Shown piece after piece: positions 35,160 to 44,002 of a stretch of 64,000 nt of DNA. Both the position numbers and the translations under genes were made by a program. How positions within the stretch are numbered: the first letter of the stretch is position 1; each line of letters opens with the position of its first letter. Under the pieces are notes generated by a model. The model ran no database searches and was not told where the DNA came from. It worked only from the letters and a program-made list of their open reading frames with translations. This stretch comes from Streptomyces scabiei 87.22 (GTDB taxonomy: Bacteria; Actinomycetota; Actinomycetes; Streptomycetales; Streptomycetaceae). Where the stretch lies: NCBI RefSeq assembly GCF_000091305.1, contig NC_013929.1, forward strand, positions 1,860,001-1,924,000, written 5' to 3'.

Positions 35160-36605
35160 ATGGGACAAATGGTGCGCATTCCGGGCGAAAAGCGCTGGAG
35201 CTGGTGGCTGGCCGCTGTCGCCGTGGTGTGCTGCCTGGCCACGAGCATCGTCTTCAGTCCCGGGTACATGAGTCCCGACAGCATCGACCAGCTCCGGCAG
35301 GCCATGGGCAGGACGCCGCTGACCGACTGGCATCCGCCCGTGCTGAGTCTGGTGTGGCGCGCGCTGATCGCCGTCACCGGCACGCCCGCCTCCATGGCGG
35401 TCCTGCAGTCCGTCGTCCTCTGGGGCGCGCTGTGGGTACTCGCCGCGTGCGTGTGGGACCTGACCGCGCGCCGTGCCGGTTCGCTCGCCGTCCTCGGGCT
35501 CGGACTGACTCCGCCCGTGCTGACGTTCGTCGGTGTGGTGTGGAAGGACGTCCACGCGGCCTGCGCGCTGCTGGCGGCCTGCGCGGTGGTGTTCGTCGGG
35601 CTGCGGCTGCGCGACCGCGGCCTCTCCCCGAGGATGCGATGGGGTCTGTTCGGGCTGGGCGTGCTCTTCCTCTCCTACGCGGTGCTCGTGCGCAAGAACG
35701 CGTTCCTGGCCGCGATCCCGATGTTCGCCCTGCTCGTCCTCGCGCTCTGGCGCTCCCCCGGGCGCCGCACGTGGGCCGCGTGCACGGCGGCGCTGGTGGC
35801 CGGAGTCGTCCTGCCCGCCGCGGCGATCACCTTGATCGCACGGCCCGTGCAGACGGATCAGGGCGCGCAGATCGTGCTCGACGACCTCGTCCACGTCCTG
35901 ACCGTGGAGGAGCTGCGGTCGGCCGACGTCCGGCCGGAGCTGCGGGACCGCCTGGTGTCCGCCGCCGTGGAGTGCGACCGGGTCGACGCCCTGTCGGACG
36001 CCTACTGGGCCTGCTACCCACGCTCGGCGGACGGACTGGCCCGGGACGCCGACCAGCTCACCTCCCTGTGGCTGAGCGAGATGCGCGGACACGTCTCCGG
36101 CTATCTGCAGTACCGGCTGCGGGTCTTCGCCGCCCTGCTCTTCGAGACCGGATACGTGTACCAGCCGGGCGTCTTCGCCAACGACCTCGGGATCGAGGTG
36201 GCCCGCCCCCGGCTGGAGGGCACCCTCGCCTCGTACGTCAACGGCGTGGCCACCGATCTGCGGCCGCTGTTCCGGGGGTGGTTCTGGCTCGCCGTCGCGC
36301 TGGTCCTCGCCGTCCGTCCCGGCAAGGGGCGGTTCTCCCTGCCGGTCCGGGCGCTGGGCATCAGCTCGGCGGCCTACGTCCTCGGCTACCTGCCGATCGT
36401 GCCGGCGACGAACTACCGCTACGTCTACTGGCCCGCGCTCGCCTGCGCGCTCGGCCTCCTGCTGCTCTGGGTTGGTCGCGGCACCACCGACCGGACCACG
36501 GCGGAGTCCGGCGTCCGGCGGAACAGCGCCACCGTCACCTTCCCGAGCGCCGTGACAGCCCATCGGCCGGCGGCCGCCGCCGACGACCAGCCCTCCGCAC
36601 CTTGA
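35160..36605 (+). CDS. Polytopic membrane protein, GT-C/DUF6020-like
   Basis: 481 residues with about 10 hydrophobic segments. An early extracytoplasmic loop SPDSIDQLRQAMGRTPLTDWHPPVLSLVWR carries Asp and His residues as in GT-C glycosyltransferases, with WKDVHAA in the next loop. The start is the ATG at 35160, with TTAGCAT about 8 bases upstream and no ribosome site (leaderless). A large outer loop (about 230-330) is followed by more helices, ending in NYRYVYWPALACALG. It may transfer the lipid-linked sugar to a wall polymer. The catalytic role is inferred from fold and neighbours. Confidence 0.65.
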   Translation: MGQMVRIPGEKRWSWWLAAVAVVCCLATSIVFSPGYMSPDSIDQLRQAMGRTPLTDWHPPVLSLVWRALIAVTGTPASMAVLQSVVLWGALWVLAACVWDLTARRAGSLAVLGLGLTPPVLTFVGVVWKDVHAACALLAACAVVFVGLRLRDRGLSPRMRWGLFGLGVLFLSYAVLVRKNAFLAAIPMFALLVLALWRSPGRRTWAACTAALVAGVVLPAAAITLIARPVQTDQGAQIVLDDLVHVLTVEELRSADVRPELRDRLVSAAVECDRVDALSDAYWACYPRSADGLARDADQLTSLWLSEMRGHVSGYLQYRLRVFAALLFETGYVYQPGVFANDLGIEVARPRLEGTLASYVNGVATDLRPLFRGWFWLAVALVLAVRPGKGRFSLPVRALGISSAAYVLGYLPIVPATNYRYVYWPALACALGLLLLWVGRGTTDRTTAESGVRRNSATVTFPSAVTAHRPAAAADDQPSAP

Positions 36606-36632
36606 CCCCTCCCCGGAGGCGGACCGTCGTGG

Positions 36633-36665
36633 CGCTCCGGTTTCCCGGGGCCCGGGACCGGAGCG
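36633..36665. terminator. Convergent terminator
   Basis: CGCTCCGGT (36633-36641) pairs with ACCGGAGCG (36657-36665), and the loop contains a further CCCGGG. It lies between the rightward membrane protein gene and the leftward transporter small-subunit gene. Confidence 0.65.
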
Positions 36666-36680
36666 GCACGGCGGGGGTGC

Positions 36681-36818
36681 TCACCCGGTGAACAACTGCG
36701 TGGCCTTCCGCACGAGTTCGTACAGTCCGTAGGCGAGCGGCACGCCCACCCACACCCAGGCGAAGGCGATCAGGGGGCGGCGGTCAGGCGGATTCGGACT
36801 GGCGTCGCTGGACTCCAT
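36681..36818 (-). CDS. Small subunit of OFA-family MFS transporter (45 residues)
   Basis: A 45-codon gene read from the ATG at 36818 (GGAGG 6 bases upstream) to TGA at 36681. It overlaps the 3' end of the OFA transporter gene by 35 bases in another frame. The protein has a short polar head (MESSDASPNPPDRRP), one membrane helix (LIAFAWVWVGVPLAYGLYEL) and a basic tail (VRKATQLFTG). This arrangement, WVWVGVPLAYG directly after an OFA transporter, matches the small subunits annotated beside oxalate:formate antiporters in actinobacteria. It probably binds the transporter in the membrane. Confidence 0.85.
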   Translation of the reverse strand: MESSDASPNPPDRRPLIAFAWVWVGVPLAYGLYELVRKATQLFTG

Positions 36819-38118
36819 CGGTGGCCTCCCTCGGGGCGGGGACGTGGAAGCGGGGGTTGACGGGCCGGACCAGCTCGTTGGCGACGAAGCCGATCACGAG
36901 CAGTCCGATCATGATGAGGAACGACGTTCCGTACAGGTCGGGGCCGGACTTGCCCGCCTCCTCCTGCCGGTCCGCGATCCAGTTGACGATCAGCGGTCCG
37001 AGGACGCCGGCCGTGGACCAGGCGGTGAGCAGCCGGCCGTGGATGGCGCCCACCTGGTACGTGCCGAAGAGATCCTTCAGATAGGCGGGGATCGTGGCGA
37101 AGCCGCCGCCGTAGAAGGACAGGACGACCAGGGCGCAGACGATGAACAGCGGCTTGGAGGAGTCGCCGAACTGGGCGATCAGCAGGTACATCAGCGCGCC
37201 GACGCCCAGGTAGACGCGGTAGATGTTCTTGCGTCCGATCAGGTCGGACGTGGACGACCAGACGATGCGGCCGGTCATGTTGGCCGCGGAGAGCAGCGCG
37301 ACGAAGCCGGCGGCCGCGGTGACGGTGACCGGGGTGGAGGAGTCCGCGAAGAAGTCCGTGATCATCGGGGCGGCTTTCTCCAGGATGCCGATGCCCGCGG
37401 AGACGTTCATGCAGAGGATGACCCACAGGCACCAGAACTGCGGGGTGCGGATGGCGTCGCGGGCCGAGACCTGGGGGCCGTCCAGCACGCTCGGTCCGGC
37501 CTCGACCGGCTTCTCGGTGCGCGGTACCCGTACGAGCAGCACGCCGAGCAGCATGAACACGGCGTACGACAGGCCGTGCACCAGGAAGGCCATGGCGATG
37601 CCGGAGGAGTCGGAGCCGAAGGACTCCAGCATCTGGGCGGACCAGGGCGAGGCGATGAGCGCGCCGCCGCCGAAGCCCATGATCGCGATGCCGGTGGCCA
37701 TGCCGGGCCGGTCGGGGAACCACTTGATCAGCGTGGAGACGGGCGAGATGTAGCCGATGCCGAGTCCTATGCCGCCGACGAAGCCGTAGCCGAACACGAT
37801 CAGCCAGTACTGCTCGGTGGCCGCGCCGAGCGAGGCGATCAGGAAGCCGGAGGAGAAGCAGATCAGCGCCACCGTCATCGCCCAGCGCGGCCCGTTGCGC
37901 TCGACGAGGGTGCCGCCGAACGCGGCGGACAGGCCCAGCATGACGATGCCGAGCTGGAAGGGCAGGGCGCTCTGGGTGCCGCTGAGACCGAGGGCGGATT
38001 CGAGTGGGGGCTTGAAGACGCTCCAGGCGTAGGCCTGCCCGATGGAGAGGTGGACGGAGAGCGCGGCCGGGGGGACGAGCCAGCGGCTCCAGCCCGGAGG
38101 TGCGACGGGGGGACTCAT
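36784..38118 (-). CDS. OFA-family MFS oxalate/formate transporter (second copy)
   Basis: 444 residues from the ATG at 38118 (MSPPVAPPGWSRW); an upstream extension to 38352 is not protein-like. Twelve membrane segments. OFA hallmarks are HLSIGQAYAWSVFKPPLESALG, GGIGLGIGYISPVSTLIKWFPDRPGMATGIAIMGFGGGA and GFATIPAYLKDLFGTYQVGAIHGRLLTAW. It is divergent from the PanE-formate dehydrogenase operon and shares the promoter region with the palindrome at 38310. This copy comes with a small subunit; the copy at 11172 does not. Confidence 0.88.
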   Translation of the reverse strand: MSPPVAPPGWSRWLVPPAALSVHLSIGQAYAWSVFKPPLESALGLSGTQSALPFQLGIVMLGLSAAFGGTLVERNGPRWAMTVALICFSSGFLIASLGAATEQYWLIVFGYGFVGGIGLGIGYISPVSTLIKWFPDRPGMATGIAIMGFGGGALIASPWSAQMLESFGSDSSGIAMAFLVHGLSYAVFMLLGVLLVRVPRTEKPVEAGPSVLDGPQVSARDAIRTPQFWCLWVILCMNVSAGIGILEKAAPMITDFFADSSTPVTVTAAAGFVALLSAANMTGRIVWSSTSDLIGRKNIYRVYLGVGALMYLLIAQFGDSSKPLFIVCALVVLSFYGGGFATIPAYLKDLFGTYQVGAIHGRLLTAWSTAGVLGPLIVNWIADRQEEAGKSGPDLYGTSFLIMIGLLVIGFVANELVRPVNPRFHVPAPREATDGVQRRQSESA

Positions 38119-38309
38119 GATCCCGGACGGTAGGGAGTGGCGAGGGGGATTGAACAGGCGGCGCGGCGACCGTATGCGGTGAGCGGTATGCACCGCGCGC
38201 CGAACGGTCGTTCCCCGGCCACCGCGCAGGCCCGCGTACCGGCCACCTTCATGTCCGGGTAATGCCTTGCCCGGCCGCTGTGCGAACCCTTGCCGCTCCA
38301 ACTTCCATA

Positions 38310-38333
38310 CTGTAGACAATATTTCGTCGACAG
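38310..38333. promoter_or_regulatory. GntR-type operator in transporter/panE divergent promoter
   Basis: CTGTAGAC-N8-GTCGACAG: 8-base arms with one mismatch. The right part contains TTTCGTCGACAG, almost the same as TTTCGTCTACAG before the GntR gene and related to ATTCGTCGACTG before the oxalate operon. It is 58 bases from the panE-like start and about 190 from the transporter start. Confidence 0.65.
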
Positions 38334-38390
38334 ATTTCGTCCTGTGCTCCATCTCCGCGGTATCCCTCGACCGAACGGAGCTCCCTCACC

Positions 38391-39362
38391 ATGAAAGTCG
38401 CAGTTCTCGGCGCCGGTGCGATCGGCGCCTACGTCGGCGCCGCGCTCCACCGCGCCGGCGCGGACACGCATCTCGTCGCCCGTGGACCGCATCTCGCGGC
38501 CATGAGGCGTGACGGGGTGCGCGTGCTCAGCCCGAGCGGGGAGTTCACCGCCCGCGCCCACGCCACCGACGACCCGGCCGAGATCGGCCCGGTCGACTTC
38601 GTCTTCCTGGGCCTGAAGGCCACCTCGTACGCGGCGTGCGGGCCGCTGATCGAGCCCCTGCTGCACAGCACCACGGCGGTGATCGCCGCCCAGAACGGCA
38701 TCCCCTGGTGGTACTTCCACCGGCACGGCGGCCCGCACGACGGCCGGCGCGTGGAGAGCGTCGACCCGGGCGGCGCGGTCAGCGCGGTGCTCGCGCCCGA
38801 ACGGGCCGTCGGCTGTGTCGTCTACGCGGCGACCGAGCTGGAAGGACCGGGTGTCGTACGGCATCTGGAAGGCACCCGGTTCTCCGTCGGCGAGCCGGAC
38901 CGCACGATCTCGGCGCGCTGCCGGGCGTTCAGCGAGGCCATGGTCGCCGGTGGCCTGAAGTGCCCGGTGGAGCCCGATCTGCGGGGCGACATCTGGATCA
39001 AGCTGCTCGGCAACATCTCCTTCAACCCGATCAGCGCCCTGGCCAGGGCGACCATGCGGCAGATGTGTCTGCACGGCGGCACCCGCAAGGTCATCGAGAC
39101 GATGATGGCCGAGACGATGTCCGTCGCCCGGGCCCTCGGCTGCGAGGTCGGTGTCTCCATCGAACGGCGGATGGCCGGCGCCGAACGCGTCGGCGACCAC
39201 CGCACCTCCACGCTCCAGGACCTGGAGCGCGGCAAACCGCTGGAACTCGACGTCCTGCTGGCCGCCGTCGTAGAGCTGGCGGCCGTCACGGGCGTCGAGG
39301 TGCCCACCCTGCGCACCGTCCACGCCATCTCGGACCTGCTCGCGCTGAGGAGCGCGGCATGA
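38391..39362 (+). CDS. Ketopantoate reductase-family protein, candidate oxalyl-CoA reductase
   Basis: 323 residues. NADP-binding Rossmann start MKVAVLGAGAIGAYVGAAL. The catalytic Lys/Asn region is WIKLLGNISFNPISAL, with the conserved Glu and helical C-domain downstream (STLQDLERGKPLELDVLLAAVVELA). The insert QNGIPWWYFHRHGG is not typical of housekeeping PanE. In Methylobacterium extorquens a PanE-like protein (PanE2) reduces oxalyl-CoA to glyoxylate during oxalate growth. The placement here, first in an operon with formate dehydrogenase and next to an OFA transporter, supports the same role. True ketopantoate reduction remains possible. The stop overlaps GAGGAG used by the next gene. Confidence 0.75.
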   Translation: MKVAVLGAGAIGAYVGAALHRAGADTHLVARGPHLAAMRRDGVRVLSPSGEFTARAHATDDPAEIGPVDFVFLGLKATSYAACGPLIEPLLHSTTAVIAAQNGIPWWYFHRHGGPHDGRRVESVDPGGAVSAVLAPERAVGCVVYAATELEGPGVVRHLEGTRFSVGEPDRTISARCRAFSEAMVAGGLKCPVEPDLRGDIWIKLLGNISFNPISALARATMRQMCLHGGTRKVIETMMAETMSVARALGCEVGVSIERRMAGAERVGDHRTSTLQDLERGKPLELDVLLAAVVELAAVTGVEVPTLRTVHAISDLLALRSAA

Positions 39363-39372
39363 GGAGCGCCGT

Positions 39373-41298
39373 ATGAGGAAACGCGACCGGACCCCCAGGA
39401 CGTACACCCGGCTCACCCATCCCCTCGTCCGCGACTCCCGCGACGAGCCCTTCCGACGGGCGAGTTGGGAGGAGGCGCTGGACCGCGCCGCACGGGGCAT
39501 CGCCCGCCACCGCGACGCGTTCGGACTGTTCTCGTGCGCCCGCGCCACCAACGAGATGAACTACGTGGCGCAGAAGTTCGCCCGCGTGGTCATGGGCACC
39601 AACAACGTCGACTCCTGCAACCGCACCTGTCACGCGCCGAGCGTCGCCGGCCTCTCGGCCGCCTTCGGTTCCGGCGGGGGCACCTCCTCCTACGAGGAGA
39701 TCGAGCACACCGACGTCATCGTGATGTGGGGCTCCAACGCCCGCTTCGCGCACCCGATCTTCTTCCAGCACGTGCTGAAGGGCGTCCACAACGGCGCCCG
39801 GATGTACGCCGTCGACCCGAGGCGGACCTCCACCGCCGAGTGGGCGGAGAGCTGGATGGGGCTGAACGTCGGCACCGACATCCCGATGGCCCACGCGATC
39901 GGCCGGGAGATCATCCACGCGGGCCTCGCCAACGAGGCGTTCATCGAGCGCGCGACCAGCGGCTTCGAGGAGTACAAGGCACTCGTCGAGCCGTGGACGC
40001 TGTCGCTGGCCGAGAAGGTGACGGGCGTACCGGCCGCCGCCATACGGGAGTTGGCGCACGCGTACGCCCGGGCCGAGCGGGCCCAGCTGTGCTGGACGCT
40101 CGGCATCACCGAGCACCACAACGGCACGGACAACGTCCGCGCGCTGATCAACCTCTCGCTGCTCACCGGCCACGTGGGCCGCTACGCCTCGGGCCTGCAG
40201 CCCCTGCGCGGCCAGAACAACGTGCAGGGCGGCGGCGACATGGGCGCCATACCCAACCGGCTGCCCGGCTTCCAGGACATCCTCGACCCCGGGACCCGGC
40301 TGAAGTTCGAGTCGGCGTGGGACACCGTCATCCAGCCGCACTACGGGCTGAACCTGACGGAGATGTTCGAGGCCATGGAGGAGGGCTCACTGAAGGCCGT
40401 GTACTGCATCGGGGAGAACCCGGCGCAGTCCGAGGCCGACAGCGAACAGGCAGTACGACGGCTGGGCCGGCTGGACTTCCTCGTCGTCCAGGACATCTTC
40501 CTCACGAAGACGGCCCAGCTGGCGGACGTCGTGCTGCCGGCGACCGCCGGGTGGGCCGAGACCGAGGGCACCACCACCAACAGCGAGCGGCGGGTCCAGC
40601 GGGTACGCCGGGCCGTCACCCCGCCCGGCGAGGCCCGCGAGGACATCGACATCATCTGCGACCTCGCCTCCCGGCTCGGGCACGACTGGAAGTACGCCGA
40701 CGCGGAGGCCGTCTGGAACGAGCTGCGGTCGGTGTCGCCGGACCACTACGGGATGACGTACGGCCGGCTGGAGGAGCACCAGGGCATCCAGTGGCCCTGC
40801 CCGGACACCGACGGGCTCGAACCTCCCTATCTGCACGGCCGGTTGTGGGACCCGGACCCGGCGAGGCGTGGCAGGCGCGCGCCGTTCGGGATCGTCCGGC
40901 ACGATCCGCCCGTGGATCTGACGGACGAGCGGTTCCCCATCCGGCTCACCACAGGGCGGCGGCTCGACTCGTACAACACCGGTGTGCAGAGCGGTGGTTA
41001 CGCCTCGCCGCTGCGGCGCGGGGAGTACATCGAGCTGTGCCCGGAGGACGCCGAGCGCTACGGGGTGGCGGTCGGCGAGGAGGTCCAGGTGTCCTCGCGG
41101 CGCGGATCGGTGGTGGCACCGGTGTGGATCGACCTCGCCCTGCGGCCCGGCCTCGCCTTCATGACCATGCACTTCCCCGACGAGGTGGACACCAACCGGC
41201 TGACGATCGAGGCCAACTGCCCGATCGCGGGCACGGCGGAGTTCAAGGCGTCGGCGATCCGGATCGAGAAGCTGCCCGTCGCGACCATCGTGAGGTGA
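39373..41298 (+). CDS. Formate dehydrogenase catalytic (molybdopterin) subunit, lacking the N-terminal FeS region
   Basis: 641 residues from the ATG at 39373 (GAGGAG upstream). It corresponds to the Mo/W-bis-MGD part of formate dehydrogenase alpha subunits. The metal-binding Cys is in SCNRTCHAPSVAGLS (C86), followed by the invariant His. Also present are VIVMWGSNARFAHPI, LQPLRGQNNVQGGGDMG, YCIGENPAQSEAD, VVLPATAGWAETEGTTTNSERRVQ and the dinucleotide-binding C-domain (LTTGRRLDSYNTG...ANCPIAG). The [4Fe-4S] domain that normally begins this protein is absent here and is encoded at 43134. It should oxidise formate to CO2, passing electrons through the separate FeS protein to the NuoEF-like subunit. 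Confidence 0.88.
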   Translation: MRKRDRTPRTYTRLTHPLVRDSRDEPFRRASWEEALDRAARGIARHRDAFGLFSCARATNEMNYVAQKFARVVMGTNNVDSCNRTCHAPSVAGLSAAFGSGGGTSSYEEIEHTDVIVMWGSNARFAHPIFFQHVLKGVHNGARMYAVDPRRTSTAEWAESWMGLNVGTDIPMAHAIGREIIHAGLANEAFIERATSGFEEYKALVEPWTLSLAEKVTGVPAAAIRELAHAYARAERAQLCWTLGITEHHNGTDNVRALINLSLLTGHVGRYASGLQPLRGQNNVQGGGDMGAIPNRLPGFQDILDPGTRLKFESAWDTVIQPHYGLNLTEMFEAMEEGSLKAVYCIGENPAQSEADSEQAVRRLGRLDFLVVQDIFLTKTAQLADVVLPATAGWAETEGTTTNSERRVQRVRRAVTPPGEAREDIDIICDLASRLGHDWKYADAEAVWNELRSVSPDHYGMTYGRLEEHQGIQWPCPDTDGLEPPYLHGRLWDPDPARRGRRAPFGIVRHDPPVDLTDERFPIRLTTGRRLDSYNTGVQSGGYASPLRRGEYIELCPEDAERYGVAVGEEVQVSSRRGSVVAPVWIDLALRPGLAFMTMHFPDEVDTNRLTIEANCPIAGTAEFKASAIRIEKLPVATIVR

Positions 41299-41304
41299 AG
41301 TCAA

Positions 41305-43137
41305 GTGGACCTGCACTTCGGTGACAGCAAGCCCACGGACGAGGAGAGAGCGGCGGTCGACGCGTTGCTCGGGCCGCCGGAGTCCTCCTGGGAGGGCGCG
41401 GCCCGCGACGAGATGACGGCCGGCGATCTGCGGTGGGCGCGCGGCGGCCGGGAGGCCCGGGACCGTCGTGACCTGCTGTTACCGGGACTGCACGCCCTCA
41501 ACGACCGGATCGGGTGGATCAGCGGGGGCGCGCTGGACTACCTCTGCAGGCGGCTGACCGTGCCGCCGGCGGAGGCGTACGGGGTGGCCACCTTCTACGC
41601 GATGTTCTCGGTCAGGCCGCGTCCCGCGACCGTGCTGCACGTCTGCACGGACCTGGCGTGCGCGGCGGCCGGGGCCGCCGGCCTGTGCGCCGGGATCGAG
41701 GCCCGCCTCGGCCCCGGCAGCGGGGTGAGCGTGGAGCGCAGCCCGTGCCTGGGCCTGTGCGAGCGGGCCCCGGCCGCGCTCGCGATCAAGGCCGGGGACC
41801 CGGTGCGTACGGCGGTCGCGGCACCCGCGACCGTCGAGGCGGCCGTCCTCGCGGCGAGCGCCCCCGACTCGGCGGACGAGGAACCCCCGGCCTCCATGGC
41901 GGTGCCCCAGGCCGGGGACCCCTCCCTGACCCTGCTGAGCCGGGTCGGTGTCGTCGATCCGTCCTCGCTCGACGACTACCGCGCCCACGGCGGCTACGCC
42001 GCGCTGCGCCGGGCCTTCGCGCTGGGCCCCGCCGGGGTCATCCGCGAGGTCACCGACTCGGGCCTGGTCGGGCGCGGCGGCGCCGCCTTCCCCACCGGCC
42101 GGAAATGGCAGGCCACGGCGTCGCAGCCCGACCAGCCGCACTACCTCGTCTGCAACGCGGACGAGTCCGAGCCGGGCACCTTCAAGGACCGCGTGCTCCT
42201 GGAGGGCGACCCGTTCTCCCTGGTCGAGGCGATGACGATCGCCGGGTACGCGACCGGCGCGCACCGGGGCTACCTGTATCTGCGCGGCGAGTACCCGCGC
42301 GCCCTGCGGCGCCTGGAGAACGCGATCGCGCAGGCCCGCGCCCGGGGGCTGCTCGGCGACGACGTCCTCGGGCAGGGCTACGCCTTCGACATCGAGATCC
42401 GCCGGGGCGCGGGCGCCTACATCTGCGGCGAGGAGACGGCCCTGTTCAACTCTATCGAGGGCTACCGCGGCGAGCCCCGCTCGAAGCCGCCGTTCCCGGT
42501 GGAGAAGGGCCTGTTCGGCAAGCCGACGGTGGAGAACAACGTCGAGACGCTCGTGAACGTGCTGCCGATCCTCGCCCTGGGCGCCCCGGCGTACGCGTCG
42601 ATCGGCACCGCCCGCTCCACCGGACCGAAGCTGTTCTGCGTCTCGGGCAGCGTCGACCGGCCCGGCATCTACGAGCTGCCCTTCGGCGCCGCCCTCGGCG
42701 ATCTGCTCACGCTCGCCGGGGTGCGGGACCGCTTGCGGGCCGTCCTCCTCGGCGGCGCGGCCGGTGGTTTCGTACGGCCCGACGAGCTGGACATCCCGCT
42801 CACCTTCGAAGGGACGCGGGAGGCCGGCACCACGCTCGGCTCGGGGGTCGTGATGGCCTTCGACGACACGGTCCCGCTGCCCCGGCTGCTGCTGCGGATC
42901 GCGGAGTTCTTCCGCGACGAGTCCTGCGGGCAGTGCGTGCCCTGCCGGGTGGGGACCGTACGGCAGGAGGAGGCGCTGCACCGGATCGCCGAGCGGACCG
43001 GCGCGGCAGCCGCCGGTGACATCGCCCTGCTCAGGGAGGTCGGCCGCGCGATGCGGGACGCCTCGATCTGCGGTCTGGGGCAGACCGCATGGAACGCCGT
43101 GGAATCCGCGATCGACCGCTTGGGGGCGTACGAATGA
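41305..43137 (+). CDS. NuoE-NuoF fusion, NAD-reducing diaphorase subunit of formate dehydrogenase
   Basis: 610 residues, GTG start at 41305, 6 bases after the catalytic subunit. Residues about 30-180 are NuoE-like with the [2Fe-2S] Cys set CTDLACAAAG...CLGLCERAP. From about 210 the NuoF part carries the FMN/NADH motifs VGRGGAAFPTGRKW, VCNADESEPGTFKDR and YICGEETALFNSIEG, then the [4Fe-4S] motif ESCGQCVPCRVGT with a further Cys (SICGLGQ). It transfers electrons to NAD+. The fusion resembles FdhB of Methylobacterium FDH1. The stop overlaps the next start (ATGA). Confidence 0.9.
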   Translation: MDLHFGDSKPTDEERAAVDALLGPPESSWEGAARDEMTAGDLRWARGGREARDRRDLLLPGLHALNDRIGWISGGALDYLCRRLTVPPAEAYGVATFYAMFSVRPRPATVLHVCTDLACAAAGAAGLCAGIEARLGPGSGVSVERSPCLGLCERAPAALAIKAGDPVRTAVAAPATVEAAVLAASAPDSADEEPPASMAVPQAGDPSLTLLSRVGVVDPSSLDDYRAHGGYAALRRAFALGPAGVIREVTDSGLVGRGGAAFPTGRKWQATASQPDQPHYLVCNADESEPGTFKDRVLLEGDPFSLVEAMTIAGYATGAHRGYLYLRGEYPRALRRLENAIAQARARGLLGDDVLGQGYAFDIEIRRGAGAYICGEETALFNSIEGYRGEPRSKPPFPVEKGLFGKPTVENNVETLVNVLPILALGAPAYASIGTARSTGPKLFCVSGSVDRPGIYELPFGAALGDLLTLAGVRDRLRAVLLGGAAGGFVRPDELDIPLTFEGTREAGTTLGSGVVMAFDDTVPLPRLLLRIAEFFRDESCGQCVPCRVGTVRQEEALHRIAERTGAAAAGDIALLREVGRAMRDASICGLGQTAWNAVESAIDRLGAYE

Positions 43138-43994
43138 CCGTGATCCCGCTGGGAGTGCCGCGTCGGCTGCTGGAGTTCACCCTCGACGGTGAGCCGGTGC
43201 GGGCGCCCGAGGGCTCGACGATCCTGGACGCCTGCCGGGCCGCGGGCAAGGACGTGCCCACCCTCTGCGAGGGCGACACGCTCGCCCCGAAGAACGCCTG
43301 CCGGGTCTGTGTCGTCGAGGTCGAGGGGGCCAGGACCCTCGTCCCGGCCTGCTCCCGCAGGGCCGAGCCCGGTATGGAGGTGCGCACGGACACCGAACGC
43401 GCCCGGCACAGCCGCAAGGTCGTCCTGGAACTGCTCGCCTCCTCGGTCGACCTCTCGACAACCCCGCAGGTGGCCGGGTGGCTCAAGGAGTACGAGGCGA
43501 AGCCGGACCGCTTCGGCCCGGACGCGGCCCGGCTGAACGAGGAGCCGAGGGTCGACAACGAGCTGTACGTACGGGACTACGACAAATGCATCCTGTGTTA
43601 CAAGTGCGTGGACGCCTGTGGGAGCCAGTGGCAGAACTCGTTCGCGATCTCCGTCGTCGGGCGCGGCTTCGACGCGCGGATCGCCGTGGAGCACGACGGT
43701 CCCCTGACCGACTCGGCCTGTGTGTACTGCGGGAACTGCGTGGAGGTGTGTCCGACGGGCGCGCTGTCCTTCAAGTCGGAGTTCGACATGCGGGCGGCTG
43801 GCACCTGGGACGAGTCGGCGCAGACGGAGACGACCACGGTCTGCGCGTACTGCGGTGTGGGCTGCAACCTCACCCTCCATGTGCAGGACAATGAGATCGT
43901 GAGGGTCACCTCGCCGCACGACAACCCGGTGACCCACGGCAACCTCTGCATCAAGGGCCGATTCGGCTACCAGCACGTACAGAACCGGGACTGA
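43134..43994 (+). CDS. FeS protein equal to the N-terminal third of formate dehydrogenase alpha subunit
   Basis: 286 residues, ATG overlapping the previous stop. Domain order: [2Fe-2S] ferredoxin (C45, C56, C59, C73), the NuoG-like His/Cys region, two [4Fe-4S] motifs ([12 protein letters not shown] and [14 protein letters not shown]), then the small molybdopterin Fe4S4 domain ([15 protein letters not shown] ... [12 protein letters not shown]). The frame ends right after [12 protein letters not shown], where a fused alpha subunit would run into the catalytic domain. The rest of that protein is the product of the gene at 39373. The protein therefore should wire the molybdenum site to the diaphorase subunit. 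Clean termini and coupled translation argue against a sequencing break. Confidence 0.88.
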   Translation: MTVIPLGVPRRLLEFTLDGEPVRAPEGSTILDACRAAGKDVPTLCEGDTLAPKNACRVCVVEVEGARTLVPACSRRAEPGMEVRTDTERARHSRKVVLELLASSVDLSTTPQVAGWLKEYEAKPDRFGPDAARLNEEPRVDNELYVRDYDKCILCYKCVDACGSQWQNSFAISVVGRGFDARIAVEHDGPLTDSACVYCGNCVEVCPTGALSFKSEFDMRAAGTWDESAQTETTTVCAYCGVGCNLTLHVQDNEIVRVTSPHDNPVTHGNLCIKGRFGYQHVQNRD

Positions 43995-44002
43995 GACACG
44001 AC

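Noticed and set aside
38119..38352. Upstream extension of the second OFA transporter
   Set aside because: It is Arg-rich, has no homology-like pattern and would cover the operator and divergent promoter.
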